The notes under the pieces were generated by a model that did not search any database, was not told where the DNA came from, and saw only the letters and a list, made by a program, of their open reading frames with translations. A stretch of DNA of 64,000 bases from [Actinomadura] parvosata subsp. kistnae (GTDB lineage: Bacteria > Actinomycetota > Actinomycetes > Streptosporangiales > Streptosporangiaceae), in the NCBI RefSeq assembly GCF_900323885.1, contig NZ_OOHJ01000005.1, forward strand, positions 372,001 through 436,000. Direction: 5' to 3'. Positions 30,699 to 39,304 of this stretch are shown here, one piece after another; within the stretch, counting starts at the first letter, position 1; every line of letters begins with the position of its first letter. The position numbers were made by a program, and so were the translations under genes.

Positions 30699-31599
30699 TG
30701 CGCAACCCCCTGATCTGGACGGCGTAGGCGACGGCGATCGTGATCGCCGCCATGACGAGGGCGAGCGCCGCCGCGTAACCCTGCTGCGACCCGGTGAACG
30801 CCAGGTTGTAGGCGTACAGGTTGGGCGTGTAGAAGGTGGTCACGCCGCTGTTGGCCACCATCGAGGGCAGGATTTGCGGCTCGTTGAACATCTGGAACGT
30901 GCCGATGATCGAGAAGATGACGGTGACGACCAGCGAGCCGCGCAGCGCGGGCAGCTTGATCGCCCGCACGACCTGCAGCTCGTTCGCGCCGTCGATCGCG
31001 GCCGCCTCGTACAGCTCGCGCGGCACCGCCTTGAGCGCGGCGTAGAAGATGAGCATGTTGAAGCCGGTGAACGCCCACGTCACCATCACCCCGATGGAGA
31101 TGAGCGTGGTGCCGGGGGAGAACGGATCGAAGTCCGTGCCCAGGGCCTTGTTGAGGCTGCCGAACAGGCCGTACTTGACGCCCAGCAGGAACCCCCACAT
31201 GAGCGTCGAGACGATCGCCGGCACCGCGTACGGCAGGAAGATCGTCACCCGCAGGAACTTCGTGCCGTGCAGGCGCATGGAGTCGAGCGCCAGCGCCAGC
31301 GCCATGGACAGCACCAGCATGATCGGCACCTGGACGAGCGTGAACCGGGCCACGCGCGCCACGCCGTCCCAGAACTGCGGGTCGCGCACCAGCTTGGTGT
31401 AGTTGTCGAGCCCGACGAACGTGGTGCCGCCGACCAGCCTGTCCTGGAAGAAGCTCAAGTAGGCGGCGTACAGGATGGGCACGATGAACACGAGGGCGAA
31501 CAGCGCGGCGAAGGGCGCGATGAACGCCAGCCCCGCCTGCGGCCTGCGCGGCTTGCGCGGGCCGCGGGCAGCGGCGTCGGGCTGACGGGCCTGGGCCAC
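30679..31599 (-). CDS. Sugar ABC transporter permease (MalF type)
   Basis: 306 residues, GTG start one base after the SBP stop codon (TAG-C-GTG), with GAGGTGA as ribosome site inside the SBP end. A polar N-terminus is followed by six membrane helices; the EAA loop is YEAAAIDGANELQVVRAIKLPALR. The C-terminal YTPNLYAYNLAFTGSQQGYAAALAL segment is typical of CUT1 permeases. Works with the MalG-type partner to import an oligosaccharide, probably xylan-derived given the attached GH39. Confidence 0.93.
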   Translation of the reverse strand: MAQARQPDAAARGPRKPRRPQAGLAFIAPFAALFALVFIVPILYAAYLSFFQDRLVGGTTFVGLDNYTKLVRDPQFWDGVARVARFTLVQVPIMLVLSMALALALDSMRLHGTKFLRVTIFLPYAVPAIVSTLMWGFLLGVKYGLFGSLNKALGTDFDPFSPGTTLISIGVMVTWAFTGFNMLIFYAALKAVPRELYEAAAIDGANELQVVRAIKLPALRGSLVVTVIFSIIGTFQMFNEPQILPSMVANSGVTTFYTPNLYAYNLAFTGSQQGYAAALALVMAAITIAVAYAVQIRGLRNASSGR

Positions 31600-31600
31600 G

Positions 31601-32914
31601 CTAGCTCACCTCGAAGCCCTGCTCGTTGCCGTACTGGATGCAGCGCTGCCGCCACTGCTCCAGGATCTCGGCCAGCGAGCCCTTGCCGGTGGTGTAGAAC
31701 GGCGAGGCGAGGTCGCCGTAGATCGAGCGGGCCCACTCGAAGAACGGCGGGTACTGCCAGCCGCTGCCGACGATCTCCGAGGCCTCGGCGAGCACGGCGC
31801 CGACCTTCTGGCCGCCGAAGTAGGTGCTCTCCTTGTCGCGGAACGCCTTGTCGTCCAGCACCGACAGGTTCGGCACGAAGGCGCCGGCCTCGACCCGGGA
31901 CGACAGCCCCTTGCCGTGCGCGAAGTACTCCAGGAACTTGTAGGCCGCCTCCTTGTGCTCGGCCGCCGCCGGGATGCCGAAGGAGCTGCCGCCGTTCGCC
32001 GCTCCGACCTTGGTGCCCGGCTCCCACTGCGGCATCAGGGCGACCTTGAAGTCGCCGCTGGCCTTCGGGGCGCGCTCGGGCAGCGTCGAGGTCAGCCAGC
32101 CGCCCATCGTCTGGGTGGCGAGGCTGCCGTCGTTGAGCGCCCGGTTCCAGTCGTCGGACCAGCCGGTGATCTTCGTGTTGATCAGGCCCTCGTCGAGCAT
32201 CTTCTGCCAGAAGGCCACGGCCTTGGTCGTGCCGGCGTCGGTGAAGTCGATGTGCACCTTCGTGCCGTCCACCTTGAACGGGCGGCCCCCGGCCTGCCAG
32301 ATGAGCGAGAGCAGGAAGAAGATGTCGCCGGTGTCCTGGGCGATGTAGTGGTCGCCGCCGAGCGCGCGCACCTTCTTGGCGGCCTCGTAGTACTCGTCCC
32401 ACGTGGCCGGCGGCTTGTCGACGCCGGCCTTCTTCAGCGTGGCCTCGTTGTAGAACATCGCCGACGGGCCGTAGTCGGAGGGCAGCGCGTAGACCTTGCC
32501 GCCCACGGTCACGTCGCTCCACGCGGCCGGCACGTAGTCCTGCTGGAGCTTGCCGGCGCCGAACTCGCCGAGGTCGGCGAGCTTGCCGGGGATGGCGAAG
32601 TACGGCACGGCGAAGTACTCGAACATCACCAGGTCGGGCACGCCGGAGCCGGCCTGGATGGCGTTGTCGAGCGCCTTGTACTCGTCCTGGGAGGAGCCCG
32701 CGTTGACGACCTCGACCTTGATGTTCGGGTTGGCGGCCTGGAAGCCGGCCACGGCGCCTTCGACGGTGCCGTCCCAGCTCCAGACCTTGATCTTCACCTG
32801 CTCGTTCGCGCTCGCACCCGTCCCGCCGCCGCCGCTGCCGCCGGAGCAGGCGGTCAGCGCGAGCATCGGCGCGAGGGCCGCGGAAAGGAGCCTGAGTTTG
32901 CGGGAGAGCCGCAT
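31601..32914 (-). CDS. Sugar ABC transporter substrate-binding lipoprotein
   Basis: 437 residues. Lipoprotein signal with lipobox LTAC (Cys23) followed by a Gly/Ser linker. Mature part is a family 1 solute-binding protein (VWSWDGTVEGAVAGFQAANPNIKVEVVNAG at the start; aromatic-rich PQWEPG and GSGWQYPPFFEWARSIYG regions likely line the sugar site). First gene of the import operon; GAGGAGAGG precedes the ATG. Controlled from the 165-bp region shared with the divergent LacI gene, which holds three inverted repeats. Probably binds xylo- or arabinoxylo-oligosaccharides (inference from GH39). Confidence 0.93.
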   Translation of the reverse strand: MRLSRKLRLLSAALAPMLALTACSGGSGGGGTGASANEQVKIKVWSWDGTVEGAVAGFQAANPNIKVEVVNAGSSQDEYKALDNAIQAGSGVPDLVMFEYFAVPYFAIPGKLADLGEFGAGKLQQDYVPAAWSDVTVGGKVYALPSDYGPSAMFYNEATLKKAGVDKPPATWDEYYEAAKKVRALGGDHYIAQDTGDIFFLLSLIWQAGGRPFKVDGTKVHIDFTDAGTTKAVAFWQKMLDEGLINTKITGWSDDWNRALNDGSLATQTMGGWLTSTLPERAPKASGDFKVALMPQWEPGTKVGAANGGSSFGIPAAAEHKEAAYKFLEYFAHGKGLSSRVEAGAFVPNLSVLDDKAFRDKESTYFGGQKVGAVLAEASEIVGSGWQYPPFFEWARSIYGDLASPFYTTGKGSLAEILEQWRQRCIQYGNEQGFEVS

Positions 32915-32941
32915 CGGCCTCTCCTCTCGTCCTGCTGGTTA

Positions 32942-33056
32942 CGAAAATAATTCGCAACATGTTCGGTGTTGCGCAGACCTTAGGAGCCCGGTCTGTTGCC
33001 TGTCAACGGGCGGCGACCGGGCGGGAATGTTCGTGGTAGGTTTCGAAATAATTTCG
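32942..33056. promoter_or_regulatory. Operator cluster between SBP and LacI genes
   Basis: Three inverted repeats: CGAAAATAATTCG (32942-32954), CGCAACA-N7-TGTTGCG (32953-32973) and CGAAATAATTTCG (33044-33056). The first and third are near copies (both followed by CAA), unusually A+T-rich for this genome, and flank the divergent promoters. They are placed so that the LacI protein at 33081 could repress both the import operon and its own gene, perhaps with DNA looping over 102 bp. Confidence 0.6.
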
Positions 33057-33080
33057 CAAGCCCTGGTGGAAGGAGCCTGG

Positions 33081-34142
33081 ATGGGACGGCGAGGTCGTTC
33101 CGAGCGGCCCACGCTGGCGGACGTCGCCCGGCTGGCCGGCGTCTCGCCGACGACCGCGTCGAAGGTGCTCAACGGGCGCAGCGACGTGGGGGCGAAGACG
33201 CGCGATCTGGTGCTCGGCGTCATGGCCGAGATCGGCTACAAGCCGACGGCCGCACGGCACGAGCAGCCCCGCGAGCGCACCCTCGTCACCGTGCTCGACA
33301 TCGTCGAGTCCCGCTACGCCGGCACCGTGCTCCAGGGCATCCTCGTGGCCGCGACCGCCGCGCAGGCCGAGCTGCTGCTGCGGCTGCCGCCGGGCGAGCC
33401 GGTCAGCACCAGCCCGGCGGTGGCGCGCGGCTGGATGGAGGAGCAGCGGGCCTCCGGGGTCGTCGGCCTCATCGCGCTGGCCGTCGCCATGCCCGACGCG
33501 ATGCTGCTCGCGGCCGAGGAGCTGGAGCTGCCCATCGTGACGATCGACCCCATCGACACGACCGAGTCACGCCTGGTCAGCATCGGCTCCACCAACTGGG
33601 CGGGCGGCCGCTCGGCCACCGAGCACGTGATCAGGCTCGGCCACCGCCGCATCGGCTGGATCGGCGGGCCGCTCGGCTCGGCCCCCTCGCTGGAGCGCTT
33701 CCACGGCTATCAGGCCGCGCTCGACTCGGCCGGCATCACGCCCGACCGGGCGCTGGTGCGCCACGAGGCCTTCGCCGTCGAGGCGGGGCAGCGGCACGGA
33801 CGCGACCTGCTCTCGCTGCCCGAGCGGCCGACCGCGATCGTCGCGGGCAACGACGAGATCGCCGTCGGGGTGCTCGCCGCGGCCAAGGAGCTCGGCATCG
33901 CCGTGCCCGGCGAGCTGTCGGTCACCGGGTTCGACGACACGCCGCAGGCGCAGTGGACCACGCCCCGGCTCACGTCGGTGCGGCAGCCGCTCGTCGGCAT
34001 GGGCCGGATGGCGGTCGAGACCGTCCTCGGCATGGCCGACGGCGTGCAGCCCGCCTCGCGCCACCTCCAGCTCGCCACGACGCTGAGTGTCCGCGACTCG
34101 ACCGGGCCGGGACCACACGCTCCGGGCAATGTTTCTACCTGA
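33081..34142 (+). CDS. LacI family transcriptional regulator (import operon)
   Basis: 353 residues from ATG 33081, preceded by AAGGAG. HTH at about residues 11-32 (LADVARLAGVSPTTASKVLNGRSDV). Effector domain with GHRRIGWIGG and VTGFDDTPQAQWTTPRLTSVRQP motifs. Divergent from the SBP-permease-GH39 operon; the A+T-rich palindromes between them are its likely operators and an oligosaccharide its likely inducer. Unusual for having an Asp/Glu-rich but otherwise normal ligand domain; nothing is missing. Confidence 0.93.
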   Translation: MGRRGRSERPTLADVARLAGVSPTTASKVLNGRSDVGAKTRDLVLGVMAEIGYKPTAARHEQPRERTLVTVLDIVESRYAGTVLQGILVAATAAQAELLLRLPPGEPVSTSPAVARGWMEEQRASGVVGLIALAVAMPDAMLLAAEELELPIVTIDPIDTTESRLVSIGSTNWAGGRSATEHVIRLGHRRIGWIGGPLGSAPSLERFHGYQAALDSAGITPDRALVRHEAFAVEAGQRHGRDLLSLPERPTAIVAGNDEIAVGVLAAAKELGIAVPGELSVTGFDDTPQAQWTTPRLTSVRQPLVGMGRMAVETVLGMADGVQPASRHLQLATTLSVRDSTGPGPHAPGNVST

Positions 34143-34198
34143 TGAACGGCCTGGTGAAAAGGTCTTGTTTCCGACATCCTGATCGCTTACCTTTGCGC

Positions 34199-34227
34199 TG
34201 CAAACGTAACCGATAACGATTGCAACG
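34199..34227. promoter_or_regulatory. Putative operator before the second LacI gene
   Basis: TGCAAACG ... CGATTGCAACG forms an imperfect inverted repeat around TAACCGATAACG, ending 13 bases before the LacI start at 34240. Its TTATCG/CGATAA core also appears in the direct repeats at 35325-35356 before the esterase, pointing to autoregulation by the same protein. Confidence 0.4.
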
Positions 34228-34239
34228 TGTGAGGGCGGC

Positions 34240-35247
34240 ATGGCCGAGGGCGGCGCGCCGGTGACGATGAGCGATGTCGCACGCTTGGCGGGCGTGTCCA
34301 CCGCGACCGTGTCCCGGGTGGTCAACGGGCGCTACGGCGTCAGCGCGAGCACCGTCGCCCACGTGCGCGCGGCGATCGAGCGGCTCGGCTACGAGTCGAG
34401 CCTCGTGGCGACGAGCCTGCGGCGCAGCCGCACCAACGTGCTCGGGCTGGTCACCCACAGCTTCCAGTCCTACACGGCCGAGGTGCTCAAAGGGGTGATG
34501 GACGCGTTGAGCCAGTCGGGCTTCGACCTCATCATCTACGCCAACAGCGACCTGTACGGCACCTACTCCGAGGGCTGGGAGCAACGGCACCTGGCCCGCC
34601 TGGCGGGCACCCTCACCGACGGCTGCATCGTGGTCACCCCCTCGGGCGAGGTGCGCAGCGGCACCCCGGTCGTCGCGATCGATCCCGCCATGGGCTCCAC
34701 GGTGCCGGCGGTGACGGCCGACAACCTCGCGGGCGCCACCGCCGTGGTCGAGCACCTTCTCGCCCTGGGGCACCGGCGCATCGGCTTCATCGCGGGCCGC
34801 TCCAGCCTGGAGGCCGCCTGGTCGCGGGAGGAGGGTTACCGCAGAGCGCTGGCCGCGGCCGGCATCGCGGCCGACCCGGCCCTGATCGCGCGGGGCGACT
34901 TCAACGCCGAGTCCGCGGCGCCGCTCGCGCGGGAGCTGCTGGAGCGGCCCGACCGCCCGACGGCGATCTTCGCGGCGAACGACGGGATGGCGCTGAAGAC
35001 CCTGGAGGTCGCCAGGGAGCTGGGGTTGAGCGTGCCCGGCGACCTGTCGGTGGCCGGGTTCGACAACATCCCGGAGTCCGCGCTGGGCGAGCCCGGGCTG
35101 ACCACGGTCGACCAGTCGATGTACCGGCTCGGCTACGAGGCGGCCCGGATGCTCAAGTCGCTGGTGTGCGGCGACTGGGAGGGCCCCGGCCGGATCGTGC
35201 TCCCGACCCGCCTGGTGACGCGCGGCTCCACCGCGGCAGCACCCTAA
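34240..35247 (+). CDS. LacI family transcriptional regulator (esterase/import cluster)
   Basis: 335 residues. HTH at residues 9-30 (MSDVARLAGVSTATVSRVVNGRYGVS); effector domain with GHRRIGFIAGRSS, FAANDGMALKTLEVARELG and VAGFDNIPES motifs. It is a paralogue of the LacI gene just upstream but clearly distinct. It precedes, on the same strand, the tandem esterase and a second ATPase-less sugar importer, so it probably controls them; the 13-bp direct repeats at 35325-35356 are candidate sites. Confidence 0.93.
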   Translation: MAEGGAPVTMSDVARLAGVSTATVSRVVNGRYGVSASTVAHVRAAIERLGYESSLVATSLRRSRTNVLGLVTHSFQSYTAEVLKGVMDALSQSGFDLIIYANSDLYGTYSEGWEQRHLARLAGTLTDGCIVVTPSGEVRSGTPVVAIDPAMGSTVPAVTADNLAGATAVVEHLLALGHRRIGFIAGRSSLEAAWSREEGYRRALAAAGIAADPALIARGDFNAESAAPLARELLERPDRPTAIFAANDGMALKTLEVARELGLSVPGDLSVAGFDNIPESALGEPGLTTVDQSMYRLGYEAARMLKSLVCGDWEGPGRIVLPTRLVTRGSTAAAP

Positions 35248-35324
35248 TCTTGACGCCGCCCGCGGGCGCGCGTCACCTCCCCGATCGATCCCCAACGGAG
35301 GTGCGGACACCACAGTCATCACAG

Positions 35325-35356
35325 CTTTATCGATCAATAACAACTTTATCGATCAA
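35325..35356 (+). promoter_or_regulatory. Two 13-bp direct repeats, putative operators
   Basis: CTTTATCGATCAA occurs at 35325-35337 and again at 35344-35356, 19 bp start to start (about two helical turns). Each contains the palindrome ATCGAT. They lie in an A+T-rich stretch 73 bp before the esterase start and downstream of a LacI gene, and so are good candidates for its binding sites. Confidence 0.5.
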
Positions 35357-35428
35357 GCAGCGTTTGTGCGCAAAAAGATCGGGCCGGCCGGGTGCCATCC
35401 GGAGCCGGCCCGCGAAGGGACTTCAAGC

Positions 35429-37594
35429 ATGCCTTCATCCGGAACCTATCACGGCAGCTCACGCGCCCAGGGCGGGCGCCGCCGGCTCCAGGCGGCCGTC
35501 ACCGGGGCCGTGCTGATCGCCACCGCGTTAGCCGCGCCGCGCCCGGCCGTGGCCGCGGCCGACACGCCGTGGCTCAACCTCTCCCAGGACGGCTACGCCT
35601 CCTTCAGCCTCCCGGCCGCCGCCGTCGAGGCCGGCGTGGGCCAGGTGTCGCAGGTCGTCATCGAGGGCAACTTCGGCCCCTCCGCCACCTGGGCCGAGTA
35701 CGGCCTGACCCGCCGGGGCGACGTCTGGTCCGGCGTCCTCGGGCCGCTCAAGCCCGGCCTGTACTCGTACCAGGTCACGGGCGATGACACCAAGGGGCTG
35801 AAGGACCCGACGAACGGCACCGGCGTGGCCTCCAAGCCGCTGTGGAGCACGTTCTTCGTGCCCGGCGAGTCGGCGCGCCTGCTCGCGGACGTGCCGCAGG
35901 GGCAGGGCGGCAAGGTCGAGACCCTGACCTACCGGGCCCAGCAGCAGGAGCGCTCGGCCCTGGTGTGGACCCCGCCCGGTTACGCGCCCAGGGGACCGAA
36001 GGCCTACCCCGTGTTGTACCTGCAGCCCGGCGACGGCGGCAGCGCCAGCGACTGGCTCGATCTGGGCCGGGCCAAGCAGATCCTCGACAACCTGGCCGCC
36101 CAGAAGGCCATCGAGCCCATGGTCGTCGCGATCAGCGACGCCGGCGGGACCGACGACGACCTGCGCGCGGCGGTCGCCGGCCGCTACCGCGTCCTGCGTG
36201 ACCCCGCCCACCAGGCCATCGCCGGCATCGGCGCCGGCGGCGCGCAAGCGGTGCGTGCCGCGCTGGCCCGCCCCGAGCGCTTCGCCTACGCCGGCTCGTT
36301 CTCCGGCCTTGCGGCCGACGACCCCGGCCGGGCGCTCAACCGGCATCCCAAGCTGCTGCGTCTGTACACGGGCAACGTGACCGACCCGGCCTACAACGCC
36401 ACGTACAAGCTGACCAAGGCACTCGACCGCGCCCGCGTCGGCTACGAGTTCGACGGCGTCAACCCCGACGCCGGCGGCAACTGGAACGCCTGGCAGGAGA
36501 ACCTGATCGACTTCCTGCCGCGGCTGTTCCGCAAGGTGCGCGACCACGGCCCGAGCGACGGGCACGGGCCGCTGAAGGGCGAGTTCACCCCGCCCGCGCC
36601 CGGCACCACGCCCACCCCGTTCGTGACGAAGGACGGCTTCGTCACCTTCGAGACCACCACCGCCTTCAAGGACGCCCAGCAGGTCAAGGTGTGGGCCAAC
36701 TGGGCGCCCAACGGAAGCTGGCTGCGCGTGCCGGCGACCCGCGCCGGCGACCGCTGGCGCGTCACCGTCGGCCCGCTCGACCCCTGGTTCTACTACTACC
36801 GGTTCATCGTGGACCGCACCTCCGTCAAGGACGCGTCCAACCCGACCAAGGTGACCTCCGAGCCGACCTGGAGCACCTTCATGGTGGACGGGGAGCGCTC
36901 CCGCCTGCTCTCCGACGTCCCCGCAGGTCAGGGCGGCAAGGTCGAGAGCATGACGTACCGCAGCACCGTGGCCAACGCGGACCGCACCGCGCTGGTGTGG
37001 ACGCCGCCCGGCTACGACCCGAACCGGGCCGAGCCGTATCCCGTCTTCTACCTCCAGCACGGCGGCGGCCAGAGCTACACCGACTGGGTCGAGATGGGCC
37101 GCGCCAAGCAGATCCTCGATCACCTGTCCCTCGACGGGAAGCTCGAGCCGATGGTCGTCGTCATGGGCAACGGCAACGTGCCCGACTTCAACAAGGAGCT
37201 GCTGGAGAACATCGTCCCGGCCGCCCGCTCCCACTACCACGTCTCCTCCGACCCGGCGCGGCAGGCCCTCGCCGGCCTGTCCATGGGCGGCGGCCAGACG
37301 TTCGGGGTGCTCAAGGCCTACCCCGGCCGGTTCGCCTACGTCGCGGCGTTCTCCGCCGGGTTCGGCAGCGCCACCGGCGTCGACGCGCAGGCGATCAACA
37401 ACGGCACCAAGCTGCTGCGCCTGTACGTCGGTGACCAGACCGACTTCGTCTACCCGTCCTTCATGACCTCCCTGACCACCCTCAACACCCTCGGCATCCG
37501 CTACGAGTTCGACGGGGTCACCCCCGGGCCGCACGGCTGGGACGTGTGGCAGAAGAACCTCATCGACCTGGCTCCACGCCTGTTCAAGCGCTAG
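35429..37594 (+). CDS. Secreted tandem CE1-type esterase; first copy catalytically dead
   Basis: 721 residues from ATG 35429. Signal peptide to about residue 43. Two repeats of an Ig-like E-set domain plus alpha/beta-hydrolase: copy A about 46-368, copy B about 397-721. Copy B has the nucleophile Ser618 in AGLSMGG, His702 in PGPHGWDVW and oxyanion segment LQHGGG. In copy A these positions read AGIGAGG (Gly268), DAGGNWNAW (no His) and LQPGDG, so copy A cannot use the usual mechanism and may serve for binding or stability. Family members are acetylxylan/feruloyl esterases. It precedes a sugar importer and follows a LacI gene. Confidence 0.9.
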   Translation: MPSSGTYHGSSRAQGGRRRLQAAVTGAVLIATALAAPRPAVAAADTPWLNLSQDGYASFSLPAAAVEAGVGQVSQVVIEGNFGPSATWAEYGLTRRGDVWSGVLGPLKPGLYSYQVTGDDTKGLKDPTNGTGVASKPLWSTFFVPGESARLLADVPQGQGGKVETLTYRAQQQERSALVWTPPGYAPRGPKAYPVLYLQPGDGGSASDWLDLGRAKQILDNLAAQKAIEPMVVAISDAGGTDDDLRAAVAGRYRVLRDPAHQAIAGIGAGGAQAVRAALARPERFAYAGSFSGLAADDPGRALNRHPKLLRLYTGNVTDPAYNATYKLTKALDRARVGYEFDGVNPDAGGNWNAWQENLIDFLPRLFRKVRDHGPSDGHGPLKGEFTPPAPGTTPTPFVTKDGFVTFETTTAFKDAQQVKVWANWAPNGSWLRVPATRAGDRWRVTVGPLDPWFYYYRFIVDRTSVKDASNPTKVTSEPTWSTFMVDGERSRLLSDVPAGQGGKVESMTYRSTVANADRTALVWTPPGYDPNRAEPYPVFYLQHGGGQSYTDWVEMGRAKQILDHLSLDGKLEPMVVVMGNGNVPDFNKELLENIVPAARSHYHVSSDPARQALAGLSMGGGQTFGVLKAYPGRFAYVAAFSAGFGSATGVDAQAINNGTKLLRLYVGDQTDFVYPSFMTSLTTLNTLGIRYEFDGVTPGPHGWDVWQKNLIDLAPRLFKR

Positions 37595-37724
37595 ACGCGC
37601 ACCTGGGAAGGTGCCGGGGGCGGGGCGCGGGTCGTGTCACCCGTGCCCCGTCCCCGGCCCTTCGCTCGCCCCACCAGCGGCGCACCGGCCTTCCGTACGC
37701 CGCCACCCCGAAGGAAACATGCCA

Positions 37725-39095
37725 ATGAACAACAAGAGGCTCCTCACCGCGGCGGCCGTGCTCGCCGCCGCGACCACGCTGGCCGCCTGCTCCTCCGGCG
37801 GAGGAGGGGGCGGCGGCGGCACCGCGAGCGGCGGCGGCGGTGGCGCGAGCAACTGCACCAACACGATCCCCAAGAAGAACCTGCCGACCGTGACGATGTG
37901 GGGCTGGTACCCCAACATGCAGCTCGTCGTCGACAACTTCAACAAGCAGAACGCCGAGGTCCAGGTCTGCTGGACCAACGTCGGCCAGGGCAGCGACGAG
38001 TACGACAAGTTCCAGACGGCCATCTCCGCGGGCACCGGCGCGCCCGACGTCATCATGATCGAGATGGACCGCATCCCGACCTTCCAGATCCAGAAGGCGC
38101 TCGTCGACATCAAGAAGTTCGGCTTCGACGCCGTCAAGGCCGACTACGGCCCCGGCGCCTGGAAGGACGTCTCCATCGGCGACGCCGTCTACGGCGTCCC
38201 CGTCGACGGCGGCCCCATGGCGATGATCTACCGCAAGGACATCTTCGACAAGTACGACATCAAGCCGCCCAAGACCTGGGCCGAGTACGAGCAGGCCGCG
38301 CAGAAGATGAAGGACGCCGGCGGCCCCCAGTTCGGCGACTTCGCCGCCAACGTCTCCGCCCTCACCATGGCGCTGCAGATCCAGAAGGGCGCCTCCCCGT
38401 TCACCTACGACCCGGCGCAGCAGAGCACCATCGGCATCAAGCTGAACGACCAGGCCTCCAAGGACGTGCTCGACTACTGGGGCAACCTCGCCAAGAAGGG
38501 GCTGGTCGGCACCCAGGACCAGTTCACCCCCGAGTACATCTCCGGCGTCATCAACGGCAAGTACGCCACCTACATCTCCGCCGCCTGGGCGCCCGGCTAC
38601 CTCACCGGCGCCGGCGTCGGCAAGGGCGAGGACACCGGCAAGTTCGCCGTCGCGCCGCTGCCGCAGTGGGACCCCGCCAACCCCGTGCAGGTCAACTGGG
38701 GCGGCTCCGCGTTCTCCGTGACGAGCCAGGCCAAGAACCCCGAGCTCGCCGCGAAGGTCGCCTACGGCCTGTACGCCGACAAGGAGTCGCTCACCGACGG
38801 CTGGACCAACCAGATCATCTTCCCGCTCAACCTCAAGGCGCTCAACGACCCCGAGTTCATCAACCTCAAGGTCGCCTTCTTCGGCGGGCAGCAGGCGAAC
38901 AAGGAGGTCTACGTCCCGGCGGCCTCCGCCTACAAGGGCATGACCTACAGCCCGTTCGGCCAGTACTACTTCGACGCCATGACCAAGCAGGTCAGCGCCA
39001 TCATCGACGGCTCCGTCACCGGCGCGCAGGCCGCCGACAAGCTCCAGGAGGACGTGGCGGCCTACGCCAAGGAGCAAGGCTTCACCGTCCAGTGA
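37725..39095 (+). CDS. Sugar ABC transporter substrate-binding lipoprotein
   Basis: 456 residues. AAGGA lies 9 bases before ATG 37725; an ATG at 37719 is the alternative. Lipobox LAAC (Cys22) followed by an unusually Gly/Ser-rich linker (two poly-Gly runs). Family 1 solute-binding protein: VTMWGWYPNMQLVVDNFNKQN at the start, GAPDVIMIEMD, and late NWGGSAFSVTSQ. First gene of an SBP-permease-permease operon without an ATPase. Its last codons are the first copy of a 26-bp tandem repeat that continues to 39233. Ligand unknown, probably an oligosaccharide freed by the upstream esterase and xylanases. Confidence 0.92.
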   Translation: MNNKRLLTAAAVLAAATTLAACSSGGGGGGGGTASGGGGGASNCTNTIPKKNLPTVTMWGWYPNMQLVVDNFNKQNAEVQVCWTNVGQGSDEYDKFQTAISAGTGAPDVIMIEMDRIPTFQIQKALVDIKKFGFDAVKADYGPGAWKDVSIGDAVYGVPVDGGPMAMIYRKDIFDKYDIKPPKTWAEYEQAAQKMKDAGGPQFGDFAANVSALTMALQIQKGASPFTYDPAQQSTIGIKLNDQASKDVLDYWGNLAKKGLVGTQDQFTPEYISGVINGKYATYISAAWAPGYLTGAGVGKGEDTGKFAVAPLPQWDPANPVQVNWGGSAFSVTSQAKNPELAAKVAYGLYADKESLTDGWTNQIIFPLNLKALNDPEFINLKVAFFGGQQANKEVYVPAASAYKGMTYSPFGQYYFDAMTKQVSAIIDGSVTGAQAADKLQEDVAAYAKEQGFTVQ

Positions 39096-39233
39096 CAACG
39101 TGAGGCTTCACCGTCCCGTGACAACGTGAGGCTTCAGCGTCCAGTGACGACGCGAGGCTTCACCGTCCCGTGACGACGCGGAGCCTCACCGTCCAGCGAC
39201 GACGCGAAGCTTCACTCTCCCGTGACGACGCGC
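39078..39233 (+). repeat. Six-copy 26-bp tandem repeat covering the SBP stop codon
   Basis: Units start at 39078, 39104, 39130, 39156, 39182 and 39208, with consensus GGCTTCACCGTCCMGTGACR followed by ACGYGA. The variable base M alternates A, C, A, C, A, C, so the array is really three 52-bp dimers. Copy 1 encodes the last residues (GFTVQ) and stop of the SBP; the rest fills the gap before the permease. Copies are continuous, with no spacers. Confidence 0.9.
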
Positions 39234-39304
39234 GTGGACCGGGCGGGGCCGCCCGGTTCACCCGCAAGCAGGCCCTCAGCACCCATCCTCCCCGGAGCCC
39301 AACG

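Noticed and set aside
39078..39233. 26-bp repeats as a CRISPR array
   Set aside because: Copies abut directly with no spacers, the first copy is coding, and there are no cas genes.
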